Positions 1 to 5,639 of a stretch of DNA of 5,647 nucleotides are shown in pieces. The stretch is taken from the NCBI GenBank assembly GCA_016938425.1, contig JAFGUR010000149.1:1-5647 (forward strand), written 5' to 3'. Every line of letters begins with the position of its first letter. The stretch's first letter is position 1. This DNA comes from Fusobacteriaceae bacterium (GTDB lineage: Bacteria; Fusobacteriota; Fusobacteriia; Fusobacteriales; Fusobacteriaceae). The notes under the pieces were generated by a model. It had not been told where the DNA came from. It made no database searches and saw only the letters and a list, made by a program, of their open reading frames with translations. A program made the position numbers and the translations under genes.

Positions 1-75
1 GGCAGGGCAGTAGGGACTCGAACCCTAAACCGACGGTTTTGGAGACCGTTACTCTACCAATTGAGCCACTGCCCT
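1..75 (-). tRNA. trnW: tRNA-Trp (anticodon CCA), 3' end cut by window edge
   Basis: Read on the minus strand, this folds into a complete cloverleaf. The acceptor stem AGGGCAG (75-69) pairs with CTGCCCT (10-4). The D stem is GCTC/GAGT with a GG-containing loop. The anticodon stem ACGGT/ACCGT encloses the loop CTCCAAA, with anticodon CCA at 42-40. The T stem TAGGG/CCCTA encloses TTCGAGT. The discriminator base is G at position 3, followed by CC at 2-1, so a genome-encoded CCA tail very probably finishes one base outside the window. It decodes UGG. It starts 12 nt after the rpmG stop codon with no terminator between, so it is probably processed from an rpmG transcript. The order rpmG-tRNA-Trp-secE-nusG is common in bacteria, and secE would be expected next, beyond the left edge. 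Confidence 0.97.
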
Positions 76-87
76 GTTTGTTAATTA

Positions 88-240
88 TTATTTTTTAGTC
101 TCTTTGTGAAGAGTCACTTTATTGTCCCATTTACAGAACTTTTGAACTTCTAATCTTTCTGGAGTGTTTTTCTTATTTTTGCTTGTGCTATAATTTCTTC
201 TTTTGCACTCTGTACACTCTAATTGGATATTTACTCTCAT
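88..240 (-). CDS. rpmG: 50S ribosomal protein L33
   Basis: This encodes a 50-residue basic protein of the usual L33 length, a component of the large ribosomal subunit. It starts MRVNIQLECTECKRRNY and carries the family hallmarks: the first zinc-knuckle pair C9-x-x-C12, the NYSTSKNKKNTPERLE core (residues 16-31), and the C-terminal TLHKETK. The second zinc pair is incomplete: C36 is present, but the position of the fourth cysteine is D39 (FCKWDNK, residues 35-41). The start is ATG at 240-238, backed by a strong Shine-Dalgarno GGAGGT about 6 nt upstream (247-252). Another ATG lies in frame 6 codons upstream but has no well-placed ribosome site, and L33 proteins typically begin MRV. The gene is followed by tRNA-Trp and preceded by its own promoter and a leader hairpin. 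It is too short to stand out in ORF scans but is unambiguous by sequence. Confidence 0.96.
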   Translation of the reverse strand: MRVNIQLECTECKRRNYSTSKNKKNTPERLEVQKFCKWDNKVTLHKETKK

Positions 241-277
241 AATTACACCTCCATACATTTTCGGAATTATTTTCCTC

Positions 278-297
278 CCATATTTTTATAAATATGG
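278..297 (-). promoter_or_regulatory. Perfect inverted repeat in the rpmG leader
   Basis: CCATATTT (278-285) and AAATATGG (290-297) form an 8-bp perfect stem with a 4-nt loop. It lies in the predicted 5' untranslated region of rpmG, about 38 nt before the start codon. On the minus strand it is followed by GGGAGGAAAA rather than a U-run, so it is not an intrinsic terminator. It could stabilise the message, act as a protein-binding site, or be chance in AT-rich DNA. Its function is not known. Confidence 0.4.
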
Positions 298-321
298 TAA
301 ACCTTTTTCAAAGGCTTATCT

Positions 322-367
322 ATGTTATCACATTTTTCATAACTTGTCAATTAAAAAAATTTTTTTT
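322..367 (-). promoter_or_regulatory. Predicted sigma-70-type promoter with UP-like element for rpmG-tRNA-Trp
   Basis: On the minus strand there is an exact -35 hexamer TTGACA (350-345), a 17-nt spacer, and a -10 box TAACAT (327-322, four of six consensus bases) preceded by TGA, an extended -10 TGn. Directly upstream of the -35 is an uninterrupted A8T7 tract on that strand (367-353), which resembles a UP element. Transcription would start near 315 and give a leader of about 75 nt. This matches the high expression expected of a ribosomal protein/tRNA unit. Prediction is from sequence only. Confidence 0.65.
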
Positions 368-429
368 CAATATAACTTATTTTAGTATTTTCAAAGCATT
401 TCATAACAACGCTTTCTCGTGTGTTTTGA

Positions 430-458
430 TTGATTTTCTCTCTGAAATTTGATATTAT
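430..458 (+). promoter_or_regulatory. Predicted promoter of the ankyrin lipoprotein gene
   Basis: TTGATT (430-435) lies exactly 17 nt before TATTAT (453-458, five of six bases of TATAAT). A start near 465 would give a leader of about 20 nt that includes the ribosome site GGAGG at 477-481. It is back-to-back with the rpmG promoter, about 80 bp away. The region is AT-rich, so chance matches are possible, but the spacing and position fit well. Confidence 0.5.
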
Positions 459-486
459 TTAAAATATTAAAATTTTGGAGGGATTT

Positions 487-1092
487 ATGAAAAAATTATT
501 TTTATTTTTTGTTTCTTTTGCATTTCTTGTTTCTTGTGGTGATATTAATAAACCTATTGATAGTAATGGAACTACTAAATTAATGAAAGTTATATCTGAA
601 AAAGAAAATTTTTCTCAAGTAGAATCATTAATCAAAAAAGGTGCCGATGTTAATGCTAATGATACAAATGGTAATACTGCTCTTATTCAAGCTTGTGGAA
701 ATCATTCTGATAAAAGAATCACTACTATTCTTATTAACTCTGGAGCTGATGTAAATGCTCATAATAAAGATGGAGTTACTCCTCTTTTAGCTACTGGATT
801 TAATAATGATTATGAAAATGCTTCTATTTTAATTGAAAAAGGTGCCAATATTAATGCTACAGATAACAAGGGAAGAACTCCTCTTCATTATGCTGCTATG
901 AGCGATTCCTTAGATTTAGTAAAATTACTAATAAAAAAAGGTGCTGATATCACTTTAACAGATAAAGATGGAAGAACTCCTATAGAAATAGCTAAAGAAA
1001 AAAATGCTAGATTAGTCTATGCTTATTTTTCTACTGAATTAATGAATTCTTATAACAATAATATGATTGAAACTCTTGATTCGATAAACTAA
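487..1092 (+). CDS. Ankyrin-repeat lipoprotein, 201 aa
   Basis: This is a small exported protein built mostly of ankyrin repeats, a fold used for protein-protein contacts; its partner and role are unknown. Residues 1-16 are a lipoprotein signal peptide (MKK, then a Phe/Leu-rich segment) ending in the lipobox LVSC, with C17 as the predicted lipidation site. Four clear repeats follow at about residues 28-60, 61-94, 95-128 and 129-161, with a degenerate fifth at 162-180. They carry recurring G-x-TPL at the repeat start and LIxKGADxNAxD at the end. The best match to consensus is the fourth repeat (GRTPLHYAA, residues 129-137). I chose ATG at 487 because GGAGG (477-481) sits 5 nt upstream. A TTG at 475 is in frame but would place the ribosome site inside the gene and spoil the signal peptide. 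The gene stands alone on the plus strand, between two minus-strand housekeeping units. It is likely membrane-anchored facing the periplasm or cell surface. Confidence 0.88.
   Translation: MKKLFLFFVSFAFLVSCGDINKPIDSNGTTKLMKVISEKENFSQVESLIKKGADVNANDTNGNTALIQACGNHSDKRITTILINSGADVNAHNKDGVTPLLATGFNNDYENASILIEKGANINATDNKGRTPLHYAAMSDSLDLVKLLIKKGADITLTDKDGRTPIEIAKEKNARLVYAYFSTELMNSYNNNMIETLDSIN
568..990 (+). repeat. Tandem ankyrin-coding repeats, ~99-102 bp period
   Basis: The DNA encoding the end of each repeat (GGTGCCGAT or a close variant such as GGAGCTGAT or GGTGCTGAT) recurs at 640, 742, 841 and 940. The intervals are 102, 99 and 99 bp, that is 34, 33 and 33 codons. The similarity is still visible in the DNA but diverged, as expected for old internal duplication under protein-level selection. 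A fifth, weaker unit follows the last copy. Confidence 0.8.
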
Positions 1093-1113
1093 AATTTATA
1101 TTTTTTTATCTGT

Positions 1114-1151
1114 ATAAAAAATGACTTTGTTTATACAACAAACAAAGTCAT
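1114..1151 (-). terminator. Rho-independent terminator of the ptsI-ptsH-ispH-rpsA operon
   Basis: ATGACTTTGTTT (1121-1132) and AAACAAAGTCAT (1140-1151) form a 12-bp perfect stem with a 7-nt loop. On the minus strand the stem begins 8 nt after the rpsA stop codon and runs into TTTTTTATA, a proper U-run. On the plus strand the same hairpin is followed by CTTCAATATT, which is not a good U-run, so it is at best a weak terminator for the convergent ankyrin gene. Confidence 0.88.
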
Positions 1152-1159
1152 CTTCAATA

Positions 1160-2752
1160 TTATTCTTCGCCTACAACCGAGTATTTTTCAATATTTTCTC
1201 TTTCTTCAGCTTTTTGATTATCTACTTCAATTTTTCTTATAGATAACTTCACTTTTTCTTTATCATCATTTAACTCAATTATTTCTGCTTCAATTTCGTC
1301 TCCTACTTTATATTTGTCAGAAATATTTTTTAGAAATTCCTTAGAAACTTCAGAAATATGAATCATTCCATCTATTCCTTTTTCCACTTCAATGAACATT
1401 CCAAAGTCAGTTATACTTGTTACAGTTCTTTTTAACCTATCTCCAACTTTATATGACTCTTTTAAAGTTTCCCAAGGACTTTTTGTTAATAGTTTTACAC
1501 TACCTTTAATTTTTTGATTTTCTCCATCAATTTCAATCACTTTAAACTCAACTTCTTGTCCTAATTTATAAAAATCTTTTCCTACTTTGTCCCAAGAAAA
1601 ATCTGATATATGTATAAAAGCATCTACACCTTGTTTCACTTCAACAAATACCCCATAATCCTTAACTTCTACCACTTTACCCTTTAAAATTGAACCTATT
1701 TGATTTCCTTCAGTTATAGCTTCCCAAGGATTTTGTTCTAAAGATTTTATAGATAATTTCAATTTTTTATTTTGAGAATCTAAAAGTATTACTTTAACTT
1801 TTATTTGATCTCCAATTTTTACATAATCATCAATGTTTTTTATTTTTTTAGACCATGTTAAATCAGAAATATGAACAAGCCCTTCTATTCCAGGTTCTAA
1901 TTCAACAAAAACACCAAAATTACTTACTCTAACAACTTTACCTTCTATAACAGAATCTAAAGGATATTTATTTTCTATATTATCCCACGGATCTTTGCTT
2001 AATTGTTTAACAGATAATTTTATAGATTTTTTATTTTTATCTTTTTCTATAACTTTAGCTTTTAGTTTATCCCCAACTTTATACTCTGCAGAAATGTTTT
2101 CAATTCTATTCCAAGATAATTCTGAAATATGTATAAATCCAGATAAGCCATTAATGTTTACTGACAATCCAAAATCTAATAAGTCTTTCACTTCAACATC
2201 GTATAATTCCCCAATAGATATTAAATCAAAACTTTCTTTATCTTGTTTTGCTTTTACATCTTTTCTTGAAACTAAAACCTTTAACCCATTTTTTTCTAAT
2301 TTTATTTCTTTAATTAAAACAACAATTTCTTTTCCCAAAGATTTTTCTTCTTGGTTAAAACCTGATAAAGAAGCTGGCATAAATGCATTAATTTTTAAAA
2401 CCTCTACAATATATCCACCTTTAACACTTTTAACAATTTTCCCTTTTAAAGTTTCTTCTGCCTTCCATATTTCATTTAATTTTTCTACATTCTCTCTCTC
2501 TTCAATTTTTCTTCTTGAACAGATTACATAATTTCCCTCTTTATCTTCAGAAATAATTTGAACTTTAATTACTTCTCCTTCTTTATATTCTGAAACTTCT
2601 TCTGTTTTTACTCTACCTTCTAATTTCCCATTTATATCAAGATAAGTATAAGTAATTTCTTTTTTTATAATAGTAACTTCTCTTTCTTCTCCTCTTGTTG
2701 GATCTTCAGGTAGGTACCCTTCTAGTAGTTCTTCAAAGTTAAAATCAGTCAT
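1160..2752 (-). CDS. rpsA: 30S ribosomal protein S1, six S1 domains
   Basis: This encodes a 530-residue S1, the RNA-binding ribosomal protein that helps capture and unfold mRNA at initiation. Six S1 (OB-fold) domains are visible at about residues 20-83, 100-165, 179-250, 265-337, 351-423 and 435-508. The first two are degenerate, as in proteobacterial S1, where they anchor the protein to the ribosome. Domains 3-6 have the RNA-binding signature G[FV]xHIS or equivalent, with HIS at 208-210, 294-296, 381-383 and 465-467, FG or YG turns, and PW[DE] linkers at 255-257, 342-344 and 426-428. Length and domain count match the E. coli type (about 557 residues) rather than the shorter four-domain Firmicutes form. 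The ATG at 2752 overlaps the ispH stop by 8 nt (ATGACTGA), with AAGGGGG 10 nt upstream. An in-frame TAA just 5' of that site excludes a longer form. It is the last gene of the operon, followed by a strong terminator. Confidence 0.96.
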   Translation of the reverse strand: MTDFNFEELLEGYLPEDPTRGEEREVTIIKKEITYTYLDINGKLEGRVKTEEVSEYKEGEVIKVQIISEDKEGNYVICSRRKIEERENVEKLNEIWKAEETLKGKIVKSVKGGYIVEVLKINAFMPASLSGFNQEEKSLGKEIVVLIKEIKLEKNGLKVLVSRKDVKAKQDKESFDLISIGELYDVEVKDLLDFGLSVNINGLSGFIHISELSWNRIENISAEYKVGDKLKAKVIEKDKNKKSIKLSVKQLSKDPWDNIENKYPLDSVIEGKVVRVSNFGVFVELEPGIEGLVHISDLTWSKKIKNIDDYVKIGDQIKVKVILLDSQNKKLKLSIKSLEQNPWEAITEGNQIGSILKGKVVEVKDYGVFVEVKQGVDAFIHISDFSWDKVGKDFYKLGQEVEFKVIEIDGENQKIKGSVKLLTKSPWETLKESYKVGDRLKRTVTSITDFGMFIEVEKGIDGMIHISEVSKEFLKNISDKYKVGDEIEAEIIELNDDKEKVKLSIRKIEVDNQKAEERENIEKYSVVGEE

Positions 2753-2769
2753 TATTGTATTTCCCCCTT
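2745..2769 (-). promoter_or_regulatory. ispH/rpsA overlap and rpsA ribosome-binding site
   Basis: On the minus strand AAGGGGG (2769-2763) lies 10 nt before the rpsA ATG (2752), and that ATG overlaps the ispH TGA (2747-2745) in the sequence ATGACTGA. This suggests translational coupling: ribosomes finishing ispH can restart on rpsA. The rpsA frame is +1 relative to ispH. An in-frame TAA (2770-2768) upstream closes the rpsA frame, so the sequence as given encodes two proteins rather than a fusion. Confidence 0.75.
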
Positions 2770-3617
2770 ATTTTTCTTTCGATTTCGATTACTGACTTTT
2801 CAGGAGTAGAAGCTCCTGCAGTAATTCCTATTTTATTTTTACCCCTTAACCAATTCAAATTAAGTTCATCTTTATTTTCAACAAAATATGAATTAGGATT
2901 AATTTTCACTGCTATTTGATATAATTTTTTAGTATTTGAACTATTGCTACCTCCAACTATTAAAACCACATCTACTTCTTTTGCTAATTTTTCTATTGCT
3001 AATTGCCTCTCAAATGTTGCACCACATATTGTAAGGCCTATATCTGAATTAGTAAAATTTTCTTTTATATAATTTTTAATATCATTAAAAATATATTTAT
3101 TAAAAGTTGTTTGAGTTAAAAAATAATATTTTTGATTTTTATCTATATCTGATTTTTTTAATTCATCTAAACTTTCAAACACTTTTATATCTTTTCCATA
3201 ACTTATTATTCCTTTAACTTCTGGATGATTTTTATCTCCTATAAATAATATTTCATAACCTTCATCCATTTTTTTCAGTAAAATCTCTCTTATTCTTTTA
3301 ACAAAAATACAAGCTGCATCATATATGTTTACTTTTTGTTCAACTAACATCCCATATATTTCTTTTGTACTTCCATGTGCTCTTAAAATAACTATATCAT
3401 TTTCAGTAAATTTTACTTTACCTTGAATAAAATCCTCCTCATTTACTGTTTTTATCCCATTTTCTTCCAATTCCCTAATAACTTGCTCATTATGTACAAG
3501 CATTCCTAATATATAAATGCTTTTATCTTTATTGTTTTGAGCTACTTCGTGGGCTAAATTAACAGCTTCTTCTACTCCCAAACAAAATCCCATTTTAACT
3601 GCTCTTACTATTTCCAA
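2745..3617 (-). CDS. ispH: 4-hydroxy-3-methylbut-2-enyl diphosphate reductase (IspH/LytB)
   Basis: IspH is an iron-sulfur enzyme that reductively dehydroxylates HMBPP to isopentenyl and dimethylallyl diphosphate, the last step of the MEP pathway. At 290 residues it has normal length. Cluster-ligand cysteines are C12 (GFCLGV), C103 (DAACIF) and C198 (TICGAT). Substrate-binding residues are present: H42 (VHN), H81 (RAHGS), H131 and E133 (HPEV), T169 (TQTT), S226-S227-N228 (NSSNT) and S270 (TAGAS). The usual DATCP around the second cysteine reads DAACI here. The start is TTG at 3617-3615: a TGA lies in frame 3 nt upstream, the next Met (M9) would cut off the conserved strand before C12, and GGTGA (3625-3621) supplies a ribosome site. 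The gene sits 12 nt after ptsH and overlaps rpsA by 8 nt. IspH-S1 fusions are known in Clostridia and, I believe, Fusobacteria. Confidence 0.95.
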   Translation of the reverse strand: MEIVRAVKMGFCLGVEEAVNLAHEVAQNNKDKSIYILGMLVHNEQVIRELEENGIKTVNEEDFIQGKVKFTENDIVILRAHGSTKEIYGMLVEQKVNIYDAACIFVKRIREILLKKMDEGYEILFIGDKNHPEVKGIISYGKDIKVFESLDELKKSDIDKNQKYYFLTQTTFNKYIFNDIKNYIKENFTNSDIGLTICGATFERQLAIEKLAKEVDVVLIVGGSNSSNTKKLYQIAVKINPNSYFVENKDELNLNWLRGKNKIGITAGASTPEKSVIEIERKIRGKYNND

Positions 3618-3629
3618 AAGTCACCACAT
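3615..3629 (-). promoter_or_regulatory. ispH initiation region: GGTGA ribosome site and TTG start
   Basis: Directly after the ptsH stop, the minus strand reads ATG TGG TGA CTT TTG. GGTGA matches the 3' part of the Shine-Dalgarno complement and lies 3 nt before the TTG. The in-frame TGA rules out any upstream start for IspH, including the ATG at 3629. UGA is read as a stop here (ispH itself ends in TGA), so TTG is the most plausible initiator. A weak initiator may keep IspH output below that of its neighbours, though this is inference. Confidence 0.65.
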
Positions 3630-3899
3630 CTATTCTTCATTAAATTTATCAATTTCAATTAACTTTTTAAGTGCCTCTAAAACTTCTATTTCTTGAGGTC
3701 CATCAGCAATTAATTTTAATTTTCTTCCTTTTTCTGCAGCTAAAAGCATAAGCCCCATTATACTTTTACCATTAACTTCCTCTCCTTCACTAACAACTGT
3801 TACATTAGCATCGTATTCCCCTGCTGTTTGAACAAATAATGATGAAGGCCTCGCATGAAGTCCAGCTTCATTTTTTATCTCAACTTCTATTTCTTTCAT
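3630..3899 (-). CDS. ptsH: Phosphocarrier protein HPr
   Basis: This 89-residue cytoplasmic protein accepts a phosphoryl group from enzyme I and passes it to sugar-specific EIIA domains of the phosphotransferase system. The active-site signature GLHARP (residues 13-18) places the phosphorylated histidine at H15. The regulatory serine motif GKSIMGLM has S46 at the canonical position, so control by an HPr kinase/phosphorylase is plausible, as in Firmicutes-type HPr. Because H15 is present, this is HPr and not the catabolite-only paralogue Crh. The ATG at 3899 is preceded by AGGAG, 9 nt away, which overlaps the ptsI stop codon. It lies 12 nt downstream of ptsI, its phosphoryl donor, and 12 nt upstream of ispH, so the genes are almost certainly co-transcribed. 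Confidence 0.97.
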   Translation of the reverse strand: MKEIEVEIKNEAGLHARPSSLFVQTAGEYDANVTVVSEGEEVNGKSIMGLMLLAAEKGRKLKLIADGPQEIEVLEALKKLIEIDKFNEE

Positions 3900-3905
3900 T
3901 AATAA

Positions 3906-3914
3906 TCACTCCTA
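3906..3914 (-). promoter_or_regulatory. ptsH ribosome-binding site overlapping the ptsI stop codon
   Basis: The minus strand reads TAGGAGTGA at 3914-3906, where TAG is the ptsI stop and AGGAG is the ptsH Shine-Dalgarno sequence, 9 nt before ATG at 3899. A ribosome terminating on ptsI therefore sits on the ptsH initiation site, a simple arrangement for coupled synthesis of the two PTS proteins. Confidence 0.75.
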
Positions 3915-5639
3915 ATAGAATTCTTTTAAAACTTCTTTTATTTCCTCTGAAGTTTTACAACTCAATACTTTTTCTCTATAAGTAACAAGTAAATTAATAT
4001 CAATGCTTTCAACTAATTTTTTCGCTTTTGGTAAAAAAGTTGTTAACATACTCAACTCTTTAACACCTAAACATAAAAAAATCAACATTCCTAATTGTTC
4101 TCCTGCTGTCTCACCACAAATGCTTACAGCTTTTCTATGTTGTTCTGCTGCCTTTACTGTTAAATCAATCATCCTTAAAACTGCTGGATTGTATTTGTCA
4201 TAAACTTCACTTACTTCTTTACTTAATCTATCTGCAGCCATAACATACTGTGTTAAATCATTGGTTCCTATACTAAAAAAATCTACTTCTTTAATCAAAA
4301 AATCTGCCATAATTGCTGCTGATGGAACTTCTATCATTATACCTATTTCAATATCTTCCCTATACTCCTTATTTTCAGATTTAAGTTCATTTTTAACTTC
4401 CTCTATTATTCGTTTAGATTCCCATATTTCTTCTATTCTACTAATCATTGGAATCATTAATTTAATATTTCTATTATGGGCCACTCTTAAAATAGCTCTT
4501 AATTGTGGTTTGAAAATCTCTAAATTTTTTAAACAAAGCCTTATAGCTCTCAGACCTAAAAATGGATTTTCTTCTTCTGGCAATTTAAAATATGATAAAG
4601 TTTTATCTCCACCTATATCTAATGTTCTTATAGTTAAAGACTTTCCTTCTCCTAATTTTTCATAAATGTCCTTATAACTTTCATACTGTAAATCTTCGTT
4701 AGGAAATTTGTCATTATCCATATATAAAAATTCTGTTCTGAGAAGCCCTATCCCATCAGGTTTATACAAATCAAGTTGACTAATTTCAATATCTCCACCT
4801 ATATTTGCTTTCAGTAAAATTTTCTGTCCATCTTTTGAAAGAACTTCTTTTCCTCTTAAAACATCTAGTTCTCTTTTAATTTTTTCAAACTCTCTATATT
4901 TTTTCAAATAATCTTCATATTCTTGCTTGCTTGGATTAACTATAAAAAAACTCTTTTCTTCCCTACTATCTAAAATAATATCCTTATCCTCATCAAAATC
5001 CATTAATGAAATATCATCTACACCACTTAACGTTGGTATTCCCAAAGCTTTTGAAAGAATTGCAGCATGTGAAGTTTCTCCACCTAATTCTGTTATTATC
5101 CCTTTTATTTCAACACCACTATTATAATATCTCAATATTTCAAAAGGTCTTAGTTCTTTTGAAACAATTATTTTATTGTTAATATCTTCCAATTCTGGTT
5201 TTTCAAATAATATATTTTGAAGAAGCTTAGTCCCAACATCTTCAATATCAGAGGCTCTTTCTCTATAAACAGGATCATTCAACGATTTAAACATTCCTAT
5301 ATATTTTTTTACAACTTTATCAATTACAAATTCTGCATTTTTTCTTTCTTTTTTTATCAAATTATTTATATCAGAAAGAAATAAAGGATCCTCTAACATA
5401 ACTAATTGTACATTAAGTATCTTTAAATCACTTTTATTTACCCTATCTTTTAGCGATTCAATTAATTCTGTTATCTCAATTCTTGTTTCTTTTAATGCTT
5501 CTTCTACTCTTTCTAATTCTTTATCTATTTCGTTTTCAGAAATAATAAACTCTTTTACAACTATTTCTTTTCTTTTTTTCAAATAAGGTTTTCCTATTGA
5601 AATACCTTCAAATATTGTAGTACCTCTAAATTTACTCAT
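3912..5639 (-). CDS. ptsI: Phosphoenolpyruvate-protein phosphotransferase (PTS enzyme I)
   Basis: Enzyme I autophosphorylates from phosphoenolpyruvate and donates the phosphoryl group to HPr, the first step of PTS sugar uptake. It is a soluble dimer. The 575-residue length equals that of E. coli EI. The N-terminal half holds the helical HPr-binding subdomain (about 30-145) and the swivelling phosphohistidine domain with GGETSHAAI, active histidine H191. A linker leads to the PEP-binding barrel (about 265-560) with R301 (LLRTEF), R338 (IRTLDIGGDK), E437 (GIMIEVPSAA), the signature DFFSIGTNDLTQY (453-465) containing N460 and D461, R471, and the catalytic C508 (SICGE). All key residues are present, so the enzyme should be active. 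The start MSKFRGTTIFEGISIG aligns with normal EI starts. Only 8 nt of upstream sequence is visible (GTCAGAAT), so the ribosome site and promoter are not resolved. It is the first visible gene of the operon; earlier genes may lie beyond the edge. Confidence 0.97.
   Translation of the reverse strand: MSKFRGTTIFEGISIGKPYLKKRKEIVVKEFIISENEIDKELERVEEALKETRIEITELIESLKDRVNKSDLKILNVQLVMLEDPLFLSDINNLIKKERKNAEFVIDKVVKKYIGMFKSLNDPVYRERASDIEDVGTKLLQNILFEKPELEDINNKIIVSKELRPFEILRYYNSGVEIKGIITELGGETSHAAILSKALGIPTLSGVDDISLMDFDEDKDIILDSREEKSFFIVNPSKQEYEDYLKKYREFEKIKRELDVLRGKEVLSKDGQKILLKANIGGDIEISQLDLYKPDGIGLLRTEFLYMDNDKFPNEDLQYESYKDIYEKLGEGKSLTIRTLDIGGDKTLSYFKLPEEENPFLGLRAIRLCLKNLEIFKPQLRAILRVAHNRNIKLMIPMISRIEEIWESKRIIEEVKNELKSENKEYREDIEIGIMIEVPSAAIMADFLIKEVDFFSIGTNDLTQYVMAADRLSKEVSEVYDKYNPAVLRMIDLTVKAAEQHRKAVSICGETAGEQLGMLIFLCLGVKELSMLTTFLPKAKKLVESIDINLLVTYREKVLSCKTSEEIKEVLKEFY

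Noticed and set aside
241..258. Upstream in-frame ATG (258) for rpmG
   Set aside because: It would add MYGGVI before the conserved MRV start, and the nearest Shine-Dalgarno-like sequence is about 15 nt away. The ATG at 240 has GGAGGT at good distance.
203..385. Plus-strand open frame of 60 codons
   Set aside because: Its first part is antisense to the start of rpmG and the rest is AT-rich promoter/leader DNA. It has no ribosome site, and its Phe/Ile/Tyr-rich product reflects base composition.
394..416. AAAGC ... GCTTT inverted repeat between the divergent promoters
   Set aside because: There are only 5 bp of stem with a 13-nt gap, well within chance for this composition. There is no support for it as an operator.
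475..486. TTG at 475 as start of the ankyrin protein
   Set aside because: The TTG overlaps the GGAGG ribosome site, has none of its own, and would add residues MEGF before a perfect MKK lipoprotein signal. ATG at 487 is clearly better.
1995..2531. Plus-strand open frame of 178 codons opposite rpsA
   Set aside because: It is antisense to conserved S1 domains. The Ser/Phe/Leu-rich translation is the usual mirror of a Lys/Glu-rich gene.
4003..5127. Three plus-strand open frames (4003-4203, 4261-4665, 4927-5127) opposite ptsI
   Set aside because: All are mirrors of the conserved enzyme I coding sequence and have no recognisable domain or ribosome site.
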